From contig CM043790.1 of the NCBI GenBank assembly GCA_023974075.1, positions 3,094,523 to 3,158,522 on the forward strand: a stretch of DNA of 64,000 nt, written 5' to 3'. Below, one piece after another: positions 23,101 to 35,114 of this stretch. Each line of letters begins with the position of its first letter. The stretch's first letter is position 1. The notes beneath the pieces were generated by a model. The model was not told the DNA's origin, did no database searches, and saw only the letters and a list, made by a program, of their open reading frames with translations. Both the position numbers and the translations under genes were made by a program. The stretch comes from Chaenocephalus aceratus (taxonomy: Eukaryota; Chordata; Actinopteri; Perciformes; Channichthyidae).

Positions 23101-26100
23101 TCTCTTCCACATCAACATGTGTCCCCTCTTCTTCATGTCTCTTCCACATCAACATGTGTCCCCTCTTCTTCATGTCTCTTCCACATCAACATGTGTCCCC
23201 TCTTCTCCATGTCTATTCTACATCAACATGTGTCCCCTCTTCTTCATGTCTCTTCTACATCAACATGTGTCCCCTCGTCTTCAGGTCTCTTCTAAATCAA
23301 CATGTGTCCCCTCTTCTCCATGTCTATTCTACATCACCATGTGTCCCCTCTTCTTCATGTCTCTTCTACATCAACATGTGTCCCCTCATCTTCAGGTCTC
23401 TTCTACATGAACATGTGTCCCCTCTTCTTCATGTCTCTTCTACATCATGTGTCCGCTCTTCTTCATGTCTCTTCTACAGCAACATGTGTCTCCTCTTTTT
23501 CATGTCTCTTCTACATCAACATGTGTCCCCTCTTCTTCATGTCTCTTCTACATCAACATGTGTCCCCTCTTCTTCATGTCTCTTCTACATCACCATGTGT
23601 CTCCTCTTTTTCATGTCTCTTCTACATCAACATGTGTCCCCTCTTCTTCATGTCTCTTCTACATCAACATGTGTCCCCTCTTCTTCATGTCTCTTCTACA
23701 TCACCATGTGTCTCCTCTTCTTCATGTCTCTTCTACATCAACATGTGTCCCCTCTTCTTCATGTCTCTTCTACATCAACATGTGTCCCCTCTTCTTCATG
23801 TCTCTTCTACATCAACATGTGTCCCCTCTTCTTCAGGTCTCTTCTAAATCACCATGTGTCCCCTCTTCTCCATGTCTCTTCTACATCAACATGTGTCCCC
23901 TCTTCTTCAGGTCTCTTCTAAATCAACATGTGTCCCCTCTTCTTCATGTCTCTTCTGCATCAACATGTGTCCCCTCTTCTTCATGTCTCTTCTACATCAA
24001 CATGTGTCCCCTCTTCTTCATGTCTCTTCTGCATCAACATGTGTCCCCTCTTCTTCATGTCTCTTCTACATCAACATGTGTCCCCTCTTCTTCATGTCTC
24101 TTCTACATCAACATGTGTCCCCTCTTCTTCATGTCTCTTCTACATCAACATGTGTCCCCTCTTCTCCATGTCTCTTCTACATCAACATGTGTCCCCTCTT
24201 CTCCATGTCTCTTCTACATCAACATGTGTCCTCTCTTCTTCATGTCTCTTCTACATCAACATGTGTCCCCTCGTCTTCAGGTCTCTTCTAAATCAACATG
24301 TGTCCCCTCTTCTCCATGTCTATTCTACATCACCATGTGTCCCCTCTTCTTCATGTCTCTTCTACATCAACATGTGTCCCCTCTTCTTCATGTCTCTTCT
24401 ACATGAACATGTGTCCCCTCTTCTTCATGTCTCTTCTACATCATGTGTCCGCTCTTCTTCATGTCTCTTCTACAGCAACATGTGTCTCCTCTTTTTCATG
24501 TCTCTTCTACATCAACATGTGTCCCCTCTTCTTCATGTCTCTTCTACATCAACATGTGTCCCCTCTTCTTCATGTCTCTTCTACATCACCATGTGTCTCC
24601 TCTTTTTCATGTCTCTTCTACATCAACATGTGTCCCCTCTTCTTCATGTCTCTTCTACATCAACATGTGTCCCCTCTTCTTCATGTCTCTTCTACATCAA
24701 CATGTGTCCCCTCTTCTTCATGTCTCTTCTACATCAACATGTGTCTCCTCTTCTTCATGTCTCTTCTACATCAACATGTGTCCCCTCTTCTTCAGGTCTC
24801 TTCTAAATCACCATGTGTCCCCTCTTCTCCATGTCTCTTCTACATCAACATGTGTCCCCTCTTCTTCAGGTCTCTTCTAAATCAACATGTGTCCCCTCTT
24901 CTTCATGTCTCTTCTGCATCAACATGTGTCCCCTCTTCTTCATGTCTCTTCTACATCAACATGTGTCCCCTCTTCTTCATGTCTCTTCTGCATTAACATG
25001 TGTCCCCTCTTCTTCATGTCTCTTCTACATCAACATGTGTCCCCTCTTCTTCATGTCTCTTCTACATCAACATGTGTCCCCTCTTCTTCATGTCTCTTCT
25101 ACATCAACATGTGTCCCCTCTTCTCCATGTCTCTTCTACATCAACATGTGTCCTCTCTTCTTCATGTCTCTTCTACAGCAACATGTGTCCCCTCTTCTTC
25201 ATGTCTTTTCCACATCAACATGTGTCCCCTCTTCTTCATGTCTCTTCTACATCAACATGTGTCCCCTCTTCTTCATGTCTCTTCTACATCATGTGTCCCC
25301 TCTTATTCATGTCTCTTCTACAGCAAAATGTGTCCCCTCTTCTTCATGTCTCTTCTACATCAACATGTGTCCCCTCTTCTTCATGTCTCCTCTACATCAA
25401 CATGTGTCCCCTCTTCTTCATGTCTCTTCTACATCAACATGTGTCCCCTCTTCTCCATGTCTCTTCTACATCAACATGTGTCCCCTCTTCTCCATGTCTC
25501 TTCTACATCAACATGTGTCCTCTCTTCTTCATGTCTCTTCTACAGCAACATGTGTCCCCTCTTCTTCATGTCTTTTCCACATCAACATGTGTCCCCTCTT
25601 CTTCATGTCTCTTCTACATCAACATGTGTCCCCTCTTCTTCATGTCTCTTCTACATCATGTGTCCCCTCTTATTCATGTCTCTTCTACAGCAAAATGTGT
25701 CCCCTCTTCTTCATGTCTCTTCTACATCAACATGTGTCCCCTCTTCTTCATGTCTCCTCTACATCAACATGTGTCCCCTCTTCTTCATGTCTCTTCTACA
25801 TCAACATGTGTCCCCTCTTCTTCATGTCTCTTCCACATCAACATGTGTCCCCTCTTCTTCATGTCTCTTCCACATCAACATGTGTCCCCTCTTCTCCATG
25901 TCTATTCTACATCAACATGTGTCCCCTCTTCTTCATGTCTCTTCTACATCAACATGTGTCCCCTCGTCTTCAGGTCTCTTCTAAATCAACATGTGTCCCC
26001 TCTTCTCCATGTCTATTCTACATCACCATGTGTCCCCTCTTCTTCATGTCTCTTCTACATCAACATGTGTCCCCTCTTCTTCATGTCTCTTCTACATGAA

Positions 26101-26702
26101 CATGTGTCCCCTCTTCTTCAGGTCTCTTCTACATGAACATGTGTCCCCTCTTCTTCATGTCTCTTCTACATCATGTGTCCGCTCTTCTTCATGTCTCTTC
26201 TACAGCAACATGTGTCTCCTCTTTTTCATGTCTCTTCTACATCAACATGTGTCCCCTCTTCTTCATGTCTCTTCTACATCAACATGTGTCCCCTCTTCTT
26301 CATGTCTCTTCTACATCACCATGTGTCTCCTCTTTTTCATGTCTCTTCTACATCAACATGTGTCCCCTCTTCTTCAGGTCTCTTCTAAATCACCATGTGT
26401 CCCCTCTTCTCCATGTCTCTTCTACATCAACATGTGTCCCCTCTTCTTCAGGTCTCTTCTAAATCACCATGTGTCCCCTCTTCTCCATGTATCTTCTACA
26501 TCAACATGTGTCCCCTCTTCTTCAGGTCTCTTCTAAATCAACATGTGTCCCCTCTTCTTCATGTCTCTTCTACATCAACATGTGTCCTCTCTTCTTCATG
26601 TCTCTTCTACATCAACATGTGTCCCCTCTTCTTCATGTCTCTTCTACATCAACATGTGTCCCCTCTTCTTCATGTCTCTTCTACATCAACATGTGTCCCC
26701 TC
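14109..26702 (+). repeat. 37-bp minisatellite array, about 340 copies (12.6 kb)
   Basis: The unit runs ATGTGTCCCCTCTTCTTCAT, then GTCTCTTCTACATCAAC (37 bp; 28 of 37 bases pyrimidine). Recurrent variants: TTCTCC for TTCTTC; CTCCTCTTTTTC; CGTCTTCAGG with CTAAATC; CTTTTCCACATC; CTACAGCAAC; CTACATGAAC; CTCTTATTC with CAGCAAAATG; and a 34-bp unit lacking AAC (CATCATGTGTCC). Variants recur in the same order, giving higher-order blocks. From about 22,540 to the end units are almost indel-free; from about 14,200 to 22,000 many carry 1-4-base indels. 37 is not a multiple of three and no forward frame has a stop, which explains the many long ORFs here; none is considered a gene. Confidence 0.98.
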
Positions 26703-26870
26703 TGTGGAAAGAGACTCTGAAAGTTTCAGGAACAAAGATTCTGTCTTTTTGTCCTGATCCATTTCTATAAAAACCTGTCTGGAAATGAGCTGATCAGATT
26801 TTGGACACTTGATGATGTCATCACGATGTTTTGGCTTGGGTAACCATTAGCCAATCAGCAACCAAGGTAA
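26703..26870 (+). mobile_element. Right part of the element split by the minisatellite (family C)
   Basis: After the last unit the sequence continues TGTGGAAAGAGACTCTGAAAG, then GTCTTTTTGTCCTGATCCAT, ATGAGCTGATCAGATTT and GGTAACCATTAGCC. The same string, reversed, occurs at 48,825-48,937 without any array. So the array lies inside a dispersed element. The right terminus is not clear. Confidence 0.7.
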
Positions 26871-27332
26871 TACTGGCTTTACAAATGAGTATGACTCTTT
26901 AAAGCAAGCCAGTAAGAGAATGGATGATTTCCACCGGGTCTGCGGCTCTTGACTTTTCATTTTCATCTGTTAAATCTCTGCTCGTCTCTCCGTCTCTGCT
27001 TCTTTTGATGTTTTTTCCAAACTCTTCTACTTACGCCTCTCCTTCTCTCAGCATCTCAACTCTCTTTCCTCTCTCCACTGCAGCACCTGTCTCTGTTCTA
27101 ACCCTCTCTGTCACTATAATCCTCCCATATCTGTCATTCCTGGTTTGATCCCTGTTCTCGCCATCCACTTTCACTCTGGCATGCTTCTGCAAGACAGCCG
27201 CTTGTGAAATCAATTACCATTTCATTACACCGCTATATTTGGCTTCATGACACCACTGCTGCTCTGGAACGATACGTGTGCTGTCCACTTCTGAGTTAAT
27301 GCTTCGTCTGGTGCTATTTATGTTAGTGTTAG
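26871..27332. other. Anonymous non-coding stretch
   Basis: A pyrimidine-rich segment (26,930-27,140) and short ORFs only; nothing identifiable. Confidence 0.5.
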
Positions 27333-27643
27333 GGCTGTGAAATTAATCGTATTTTAATCTCGATTACGATTTTGGCTTGCAACAATTACGAAAACAACGT
27401 AATCAAAATAAAACTATTATTATTATTATTTTTATTTTGTATAGGTTTTTCAGTTGAATTATACTTCAAGTTCAGGGTAATCAACTGTTCAAAACATATT
27501 GTTCAAAAATATTTTTTTCAATAAATGGATGTTTTCAAAGTAAATGGATAATCGTTTTTAATAATCGTTTTTAATAATCGTGATATCAATTATTGACCAA
27601 AAATAATCGTGATTATGATTTTTGCCATAATCGAGCAGGCCTA
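27333..27643. mobile_element. hAT-like MITE (about 310 bp)
   Basis: Left end TAGGGCTGTGAAATTAATCG and right end in reverse complement about GGCCTGCTCGATTATGGC; the sub-terminal parts are rich in AATCG/CGATTA words in both orientations. TAGTGT is present on both outer sides, a partial duplication. A 17-bp block (TAATCGTTTTTAATAATCG) is repeated near the right end. Confidence 0.5.
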
Positions 27644-28484
27644 GTGTACAAAGTGGTGTGTGCAGGTTTTACATTAATTTGTTCTGTGGAACACTTCTGT
27701 CGAGAGATGTCTCAACAATTACTGTCAGCTTGGAATGAAATTAGGGGGAAACCATTGTGACATTTTGTCAAATAAAATGTTCCACTTGACAAACTTGACT
27801 TGTTGCTATATACGAGTATGAGAAACTCTTTCAAAATCCTTTATTCTATAAAACGATAGCTAAAGCACTGACCTTTTCAGAAGTACCACCATCAGGCCAA
27901 AATCTCTCACAAGAAATATCTAAAGGTTAATGGATTGCTAAGAAGTTCACTGAGCACAGTCTTTGGACAGATGTTCAGGAACATGGATCGTAATTGGATC
28001 CATGTGACTGGTAAGTTGACTGTAAGGATACAACAATCCATAATTGTCATTGTACGACTGGGTTGTTCAACACAATCCAATCATAATCCCAAATGCTCTA
28101 CATTATTTCCTAAAGAAGCCGTTCTATCGTCCGATGTTATGGCACGGGATAGGTTACTTGTTACAATCCCATGTATAGCTGATAGTCCAGAGTTAATCAC
28201 ACAGATCTCAGCCTGCATGACAGTCTACTGTGTGGCCTTCAACCCGTCCAATCAGCAGGCGTCTGACGTATGAAAGGAAAAACATCAGCCACAGGTCATG
28301 ACACCATGCCGGAGATATAATGTGATGTTATGTAATGTTCTATGAGTATGAAAGATGTTGTGAAATATTGAGTTACGTTTTTGTTTTTTTTGCATTAAGT
28401 TTCATTCCCATCCTCTTGTTTCTAGTCTCTAGTTTATATGTTATATTAAAACCTTTAGTTCCAGGGGGCAATATACAGTAGTTA
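27644..28484. other. Anonymous non-coding stretch
   Basis: No support for the short ORF at 27,935-28,273; no repeat recognised. Confidence 0.45.
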
Positions 28485-28868
28485 TTAAAGGTGCCCTTTT
28501 CTGCTTTTCAGGGTTTCCCTTTCCTGTAATGTGTGTTATACGTTTGTGTTCATGTGAATGGCTCAAATCCCTTTTCTCCCTCCAGAGGGAGTTGCCATCA
28601 TTGTGTAGCACTTGCACTTCTATTGGCTAGCGCTCAAACACATTGTACATGATAGGCTAAGGGACGGGACATCTATAAGTGGTGGTCAGCTAACCAATCA
28701 GAGCAGACTGGGCTCTGGTTTCAGACAGAGGGTGAAAAGAGGTGCTGCAGCACAGGCAGTATGAGAAAAATAAAGAGCTTTTTGAACATTATAGCCTGAA
28801 GACATGTCCCATTAGAGACACTACATAATGATACAAACCTGAACATTAGCACAATAGGGCCCCTTTAA
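28485..28868. mobile_element. TTAA-flanked MITE (family B, complete, 384 bp)
   Basis: TTAAAGGTGCCCTTTTCTGC at the left and, in reverse complement, TTAAAGGGGCCCTATTGTGC at the right. Other copies: 262-396 (fragment) and about 63,265-63,440 (inverted). TTAA borders suggest piggyBac-like mobilisation. No ORF. Confidence 0.8.
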
Positions 28869-31800
28869 ACTGATGTCACCTCATCCATGACGTGATGTGT
28901 ATGTGAAACCATAAAGTGGTGAAGGAACGGTCTGAAATATGAAAATAAGTATCCTAGCACTTACTTTCGTCTCGAAGTCAAACGTTTTTTTGAATTAGTT
29001 TTTGGTGAGATGCCTGAAATAAGGTCTGTGGTTAACACAAGCTGAAGAGATATTCAACTTTTGACCTACAACAAAAACACGTCAGTAAATACCCAACTGG
29101 TGAATATCTGGATCTTAATGAGAGTACTAAACGACATCACGCCGAACATTAGCTGCGTTTCGCTTTGCAGTGATGACGCAAAGTCATGCAACCTTGCATT
29201 AAAGCTTCAACTGTTATAAAAGTCTTGTGAATATGTGGAGATGTTTACTGCTGGATAGTCTCATATATCAAAGGTCCGCAATGCACCACTCTTTTGAGTT
29301 GAACAGAGCAGCATGTGGCCTTCACAGTCCACTCTCCACAGTGGAGGGTCCACCTTCAAGCCTCTTCACATCCCCCGACCCACTGTGGCCAGGCAGCAGC
29401 GTCTCAGTGGGAGAGAAGTTATTTACAGACCTGTTTTCTGCATCCTCTCTCTCCTGAAGGAACCCTGCCAAGAAACAGCTTTTCCTTTCACAACAAAGGG
29501 CTTCTTCTTTAGACGGGAGAACACAGTCTGCTTCAACCGCAGTTTGTCGAGGAGAACAAAATAGACCTTTTTTTCTATCCCTCTTTTTTCACTTCTGCCC
29601 AGACAGAGTTGCTATAACAACCAAGCTAAGCCCTTTTGAGTGTGATTCTGGCTCACCTTCATCTCATTGCTTTTTTTCTTTTACTTTTGACATTGTTTCC
29701 CACCGTCTTATGAGAACAACATCTCAACATGTTCTATGTTTTTCTCTCTGTGCTCCCATCTTCTTCTTCGCAGCAATATCGACAGTTTAAATATGTTATC
29801 TTTTATTTCATAGAATTTGAATTGTTGCATCCCCCTCCCTGCGCCACTGCTTTAAATGACACAATGTCCTCCTCTGTTCTCCATTCACACACCTAAGTGC
29901 ACCTCAGTCGCACTATAGTAACCTTTTCTTTTCAGCTTCTTCTTTCTTGGTTTTGTCTTCGTCCTGCTCCAGTTAGTGCACTGTAGGGTTATGAGAATCC
30001 ATTCCAATATCTTTGATTATTACTAAGACCTTTAGTTCTTTCCAGTAGTCGAAGGCAGGACAGATTGAACATACACACAGATTCAGATGCACATTTTGAC
30101 AGATCCCCACCCAACGCAACCTTTTCACTCTCCTTATTCTCTACTTTTGATCGATTTATTTATTTATAATTGATTTTCAAAGCATTTGCGCTTATTTTCA
30201 CAACTAAATGTATATTTCCATATTTACAATCGTTGCTGTCTGTTAGCTGTCCCAAGCTATGGCAACAATATAAGTTCAAATCTAATGGCACATGACATTT
30301 TATTCTTCATTTCTGCATAAAATGAAAGTTTTTCAGATCAAACAACACCTTTCACCTCAACCATGTTCTGGTTGTCTCATCAAGCTGTCAAAATGACACA
30401 GATACATTTACTAAACTAAACATATTGCTGTAGGTCAAGAGAATACAATAAAACTGTGCAAAGTGTAACACATAGTTCTGATCAAATGTATGCGTTACTG
30501 TACGACGATGAATGAAATATAACTAATGACAACTCAAATGACTTAGTTTAAAATGTACAAACAACATTCAGAAAATGTGCCTGTTTTATGCAAAAATTAA
30601 TATATCTCCAGTGATCTGTTGGTCTCAGAGATTTGAAAATTAGCAAACATTTGTCATGGCTGTAAAGAGGAAATATATTTTGTAATGGTGCTGGAATTGG
30701 CACACATGGCTTATGCCTAAATCTCCCCAGAGCTGCTGCGTCGTGCAGCCTGCAGCCAATCATTGAACAGAGTCCTTTGATGTGGCATCAGACGTGTTCT
30801 GGTTTGCGCTTGTATTGCCAGTGATATTGACCAATTACATTTGAGTGGGCATTTGTTTCATAAAGGTAAACAGTCCGTAAGGAGAGTAAAAGAGGCGAAG
30901 CTTGTTGGCCGAAATGTAATCTCGAAACCCATTTGCTTTGGTATTTTGATGATTTAATTTTGTATTTGATCTCTATAAACTACATAATCCTGTTATACAT
31001 CCAGTCGTAGACATGGTCTCTCAATTCTAACTCCGTTAATGGTTTTTATTTGCACATATTGGTTGTTGCCCCCAGAGTCTTATCTTTGTCAGACCAATAG
31101 AGAACATGTTTGACTGTCAAACGAAGATATAGAAATATTGGACATTGCAGCTTCAATTTGAACATAAAGCAGCACTAAAATGTAGTTAGGGCACAAGACC
31201 CAGTATCAAGGTATGTCTTTACTGTTTACATGGAGACACCGTGTTTGTGTTATGTAAGACTTACGGAAAGAGGCAACCAGTGCATTTGCTCCAAGGCTCT
31301 AATGACAGATGAGCATATTGAGAGGATGCAGGGACAGTAAAGAGGCTGAGAGACAAGCTTCCTGTCAGACAGGAAATCAATTGCACAGCCACGTGGAATG
31401 AGAGCATCTGATGTAATGAACAATCGCAGAATCGATACCTGGAAACTGGCCCCGCACAAAGAAACAGGGCAGAGAGAAACCTGTGACAGCCAACAAGAGT
31501 TAGGAGACCAATTGTCTCCAGCTACATAGTTCTAAATGGTGTGTCCTCCATCAAATACAATTGTAAAACGGCCCTTAATAAAAGCAATACACTTTAAAAA
31601 AAAAATCTGGAACACAATTGTCACATTTAATACTTCTTTCTTTTGATTTTTTCAGGTTTGCTCAACCTATTAGAGAATCTGCTCAGTCAACAACTCCAAC
31701 ATAAGAAAAAGCTGCTGAGACTCCCTCCCTTCTCTCCATCAGCTCTGTCTGGCCAACTGTTCACTAACTCTGTGTATTAATAAGACATACAGTATGGCTG

Positions 31801-32429
31801 TCAAATGTCAAAGAGGAAAAGAACCCTCTGAAGGATACAAATGCTATCGCTTTTTTTCTCTCTCTAACAGTCTAGCAACAAGGACACATATCAGAGATTG
31901 CTACAGATATAAAACTTCAGCAAGAAGATAAAGACAATTATTAAATAAGAGAATGCTGTGAAGTCGAGTTTTGAAGAATAACGTACAGAAGCTGTAAAAG
32001 CACTATGGGTATTTTAACAGTGCTTGAATGACCTTGTTAGTGATGCTAGCAGCAGTAGTGTTCTCTCTGGAGTTGCACAGATGGCTGAATAATTATAAAA
32101 TCATGTAGTCCAGAGCATGTATGCTAATGACTATGCTAATCGCTTGTTGATTCTCGACAAGTAGGTCAAAAGTTAATGTTCACTGATTCAGATACACTGA
32201 CTTTTTGTCTGGCACTATGTGGTTGACATGTTTTACTCAAGAAGAATTTTAATCATTTAGGTGTTTCGGAGGCAATCTTATACCATGGTTACTGACATTC
32301 CTATAGGCTTCTTCTTCTCCTAGTGCTTATAAGCAAATTAAACATTTGCTAACAAGCAAAACTCAAATGTTGAACATGGTAAAGGTACTTGCATCATTAC
32401 ATCAGCATGTTAGCAGTCTGTGTGAGCAC
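28869..32429. other. 3.5-kb anonymous non-coding stretch
   Basis: Low repeat content, AT-rich, with no splice-bounded exon or RNA gene that I could recognise. Weak ORFs at 29,227-29,564, 30,548-30,763 and 31,250-31,459 were examined and not supported. Probably intronic or intergenic. Confidence 0.5.
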
Positions 32430-34680
32430 AACCCAGTCTCACGGCCTTTCGTGTTATAGTCACATCGGATCTTGGAAGACCGGAAGCTGTGTGGTTCATA
32501 AAAACATTTTCTTACTCAATATCAAGCCACAATTATTGTTTTTATTTTAAATCGTATAATTTCAGACTTGTGTTGCCATCTGTGAGGAAAATAAATGGGG
32601 TTCAGAGCCTCAGAATACTGAAATCTGTTTTTTTAATCTTTTTTTCCTTCTAATTTGTTATTCTTTTCTAAATAACACACTGTTATTTGCTAAACAATAA
32701 CACACAATTATCCATGTTTTTATTTGTTTAATTCTATAATATCGGGCTTTTTTGCCATCCGTCGGGAACTGAATTTCAAAATAAAGTCACCGGAAACAGA
32801 CCTAGCTATCATTGAAGTTCGGTGATTGGATGTTTTAGCTGCAATGCACGTTGGGATATGGTGTTTATGCGATATGAAAACATAAAAAACTTTATTCCGA
32901 GTGTACTTGTTTTTCTCTTTGAAAGTCATCACATAACGGCATTGTAATACACGGTTCGGCTGCATTAAATATTACACATCTGCCGTAGTTCTTTATTTAT
33001 AGAGCCCTGATTAGAAGACCTTTGGACAAACTGGAAGAACTGCCACCGAAACTGAATACTGCCCCTTGCACACCAACGCGGTTCCCGTTCTAGCTCTGTG
33101 CTAGAGCTCTTCTGGTTCGGAACCAGTTTTTATTTTCAGCCCCCGTTTTGTTCATACCGCCCTGAACCCAACTGGTGCTGCCGCTGCTGCATCATGACGT
33201 CACCGTTTACGTCGCTGATTTTCTCCCTAACGGCGTCAGGACGATGATCGTGTTGCTTTTAATCATACAAAGCCAGATTAAATTAAACAGCTACTTCTCA
33301 ACCCTTGTACTTTTCTACAGAGTGACGTGGTTCATTGTTTATTAATATGTTTCAGCGGCATTTACCGACCGCTGCAGTGCTGCCCGCTGTTTGGCATCAC
33401 AACGCTGTTATGAAAGTTTCTCTGGTATAACATGGGTGATGTTAGCATAGCAACCGAAGCTAAACTGACTATCTTGATGACTTGTTGCTATCCTATTGTG
33501 GCATAAGCCGGGACATTTTACCGGCGTATTTTTCATTATGATTCTACTTGTGATAGTCGGACATGAGTCATGACAACCTGTGCAGCCCATGTATTGATTC
33601 CATCCGATAGCTGCTATAATACAAAACAAAACGTCTGCCTCTCTCCACAATGATCAATAACAGTGAACGGATGGTCAAAGTAAGGCACAACAAAACAGAA
33701 GCACACTAAGCCTTGTTAGTGTTGCCTGACTTTATAAAGTGTGTTTTTTTAATAAGTGTGTGGTTGCGTTCTTGTCACTTTGCTCAGCGTTAGTGCTTGT
33801 TTCAACTTTCATTTGCCATACTCGCCATAAATTGTTATTGCTCTGGTTGATCCCGCCCCTGCCTCCGCCTCCGACGTAAGCGTGACGTATGCGGTTCTTG
33901 CTTCTAGACCGACAATGTTTTGGTGCTTGAAAAGCACCGGTTTTCGGAGCTTAGAGGCGGCTCCGCTGCGGTGTGAACAGGAAACACCGGTGCATTTCAG
34001 GCTCTAGCTCCGAACCGGCCCTGGAACCGCGTTGGTGTGAAAGGGGCATACGTGACGTGGATCATAAATATATCAGCAATTAAACAACATCTTCAATTTC
34101 TCTTCACACAATATGTCTCCTTGCAGTATTAATACTAATTCGGCTGATTTTTATATTTGATCCAATTGGTAGATAGGTTATATTTACACCATAACGGTGC
34201 ACAGCTGCAAAGATATTATTGATTTTCTTTGAATATCAGAATGTAAATACTGAGTTGAGAGAATAGTCAGGGGTTTGGGTGATGGGAGACACATCTATGG
34301 ATTCAGAATTTCAATAGCTTACCATTAAATGACGTGATGTTATGTTATGTATGATGTTTAACAAATGCATTCATTTGTATAGTACTGTATCATGTCTGTA
34401 TCACCTTTTGTTTCATTTGTATTTTCTATAGTTTTACACGCTCGAAAAAAATAAAATAAACTAAGATATTAATGTGTAGAAGTAAAACATGTCAAATAAT
34501 ATAGCAATATCCTGTAAAATGATGTGGAAACATGAATGAAACTACACATCTTCAGATGTTATACATACATAAGTGTCTTAATAATAAAAAGTATAATTTG
34601 TTGTGTTAACAATTTAAACTTGACAGTTTTTTAACCCGCACCACCTAGTGGTTAAAGCACGTTATTGAATTATTTTTTGT
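32430..34680 (+). mobile_element. Family A copy (subtype 2), interrupted
   Basis: Starts CCCAGTCTCACGGCCTTTCG and ends near GGTTAAAGCACGTTATTGAA. An internal deletion joins TTATAGTCAC to GGATCTTGGAAG (about 130 bp lost compared with copy 1). The body is split by the element at 33,060-34,048. Together with the opposite-facing arm ending at 37,945 it may be one long-TIR element of about 5.5 kb. Confidence 0.6.
33057..34051. mobile_element. Harbinger-like element (989 bp), TAC duplication
   Basis: Ends TGCCCCTTGCACACCAACGC and, in reverse complement, TGCCCCTTTCACACCAACGC, extending over about 25 bp (GGTTCC). TAC flanks both sides (33,057-33,059; 34,049-34,051). The uninterrupted paralogous site is at about 8,890. 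The interior carries no transposase ORF. Related to 47,559-48,748. Confidence 0.8.
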
Positions 34681-35114
34681 TGAATATGTTATATTTGATT
34701 AAAAAATTATTAAGAGTACATACTTTCAAAGGGGGAAAGTAGAAGGTCAATGACAGAAATATAGAATATAAAAAATCAAGAAGATACTGTAAGTGATCTC
34801 TACAATAAAACAGTTTAGTGCTGGATGTAGACAAATATTAATAGGAGGATGTGCAAAACAGAAAAACGAATTAACCTTTATTTCAACATTAAAGAATACT
34901 TTAGGTTAAGGTCTTCTTTTAAATAAGAAAAAAGCTTTGAGGGTATCTAGAGATACATATTAAGCCTGACAAAGTACTTAACGTCCAATATATTGCTTTA
35001 CTGCAATGTTAACTATGTTGAAGCACTTATTTTAACTGATATTATACATATGAATTATACTCTTATAAGATGTGTGTAGATAGTATAAGAATGTGTAGTT
35101 CTGGGGGGCGGGGC
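34681..35114. other. Anonymous AT-rich stretch
   Basis: Nothing recognised between the two opposite-facing family-A arms. Confidence 0.45.

Noticed and set aside
14109..26702. CRISPR-like array
   Set aside because: The copies are head-to-tail with no unique spacers and the context is eukaryotic.
13786..26770. Dozens of long forward ORFs (up to 1,089 codons) rich in MCPLFF/HVSPLL/STSTCV
   Set aside because: They are translations of the 37-bp minisatellite, which has no stop in any forward frame; there is no start context, splice signal or domain.
29227..29564. Three overlapping plus-strand ORFs
   Set aside because: No start context, splice sites or recognisable domain; overlapping frames indicate chance openness.
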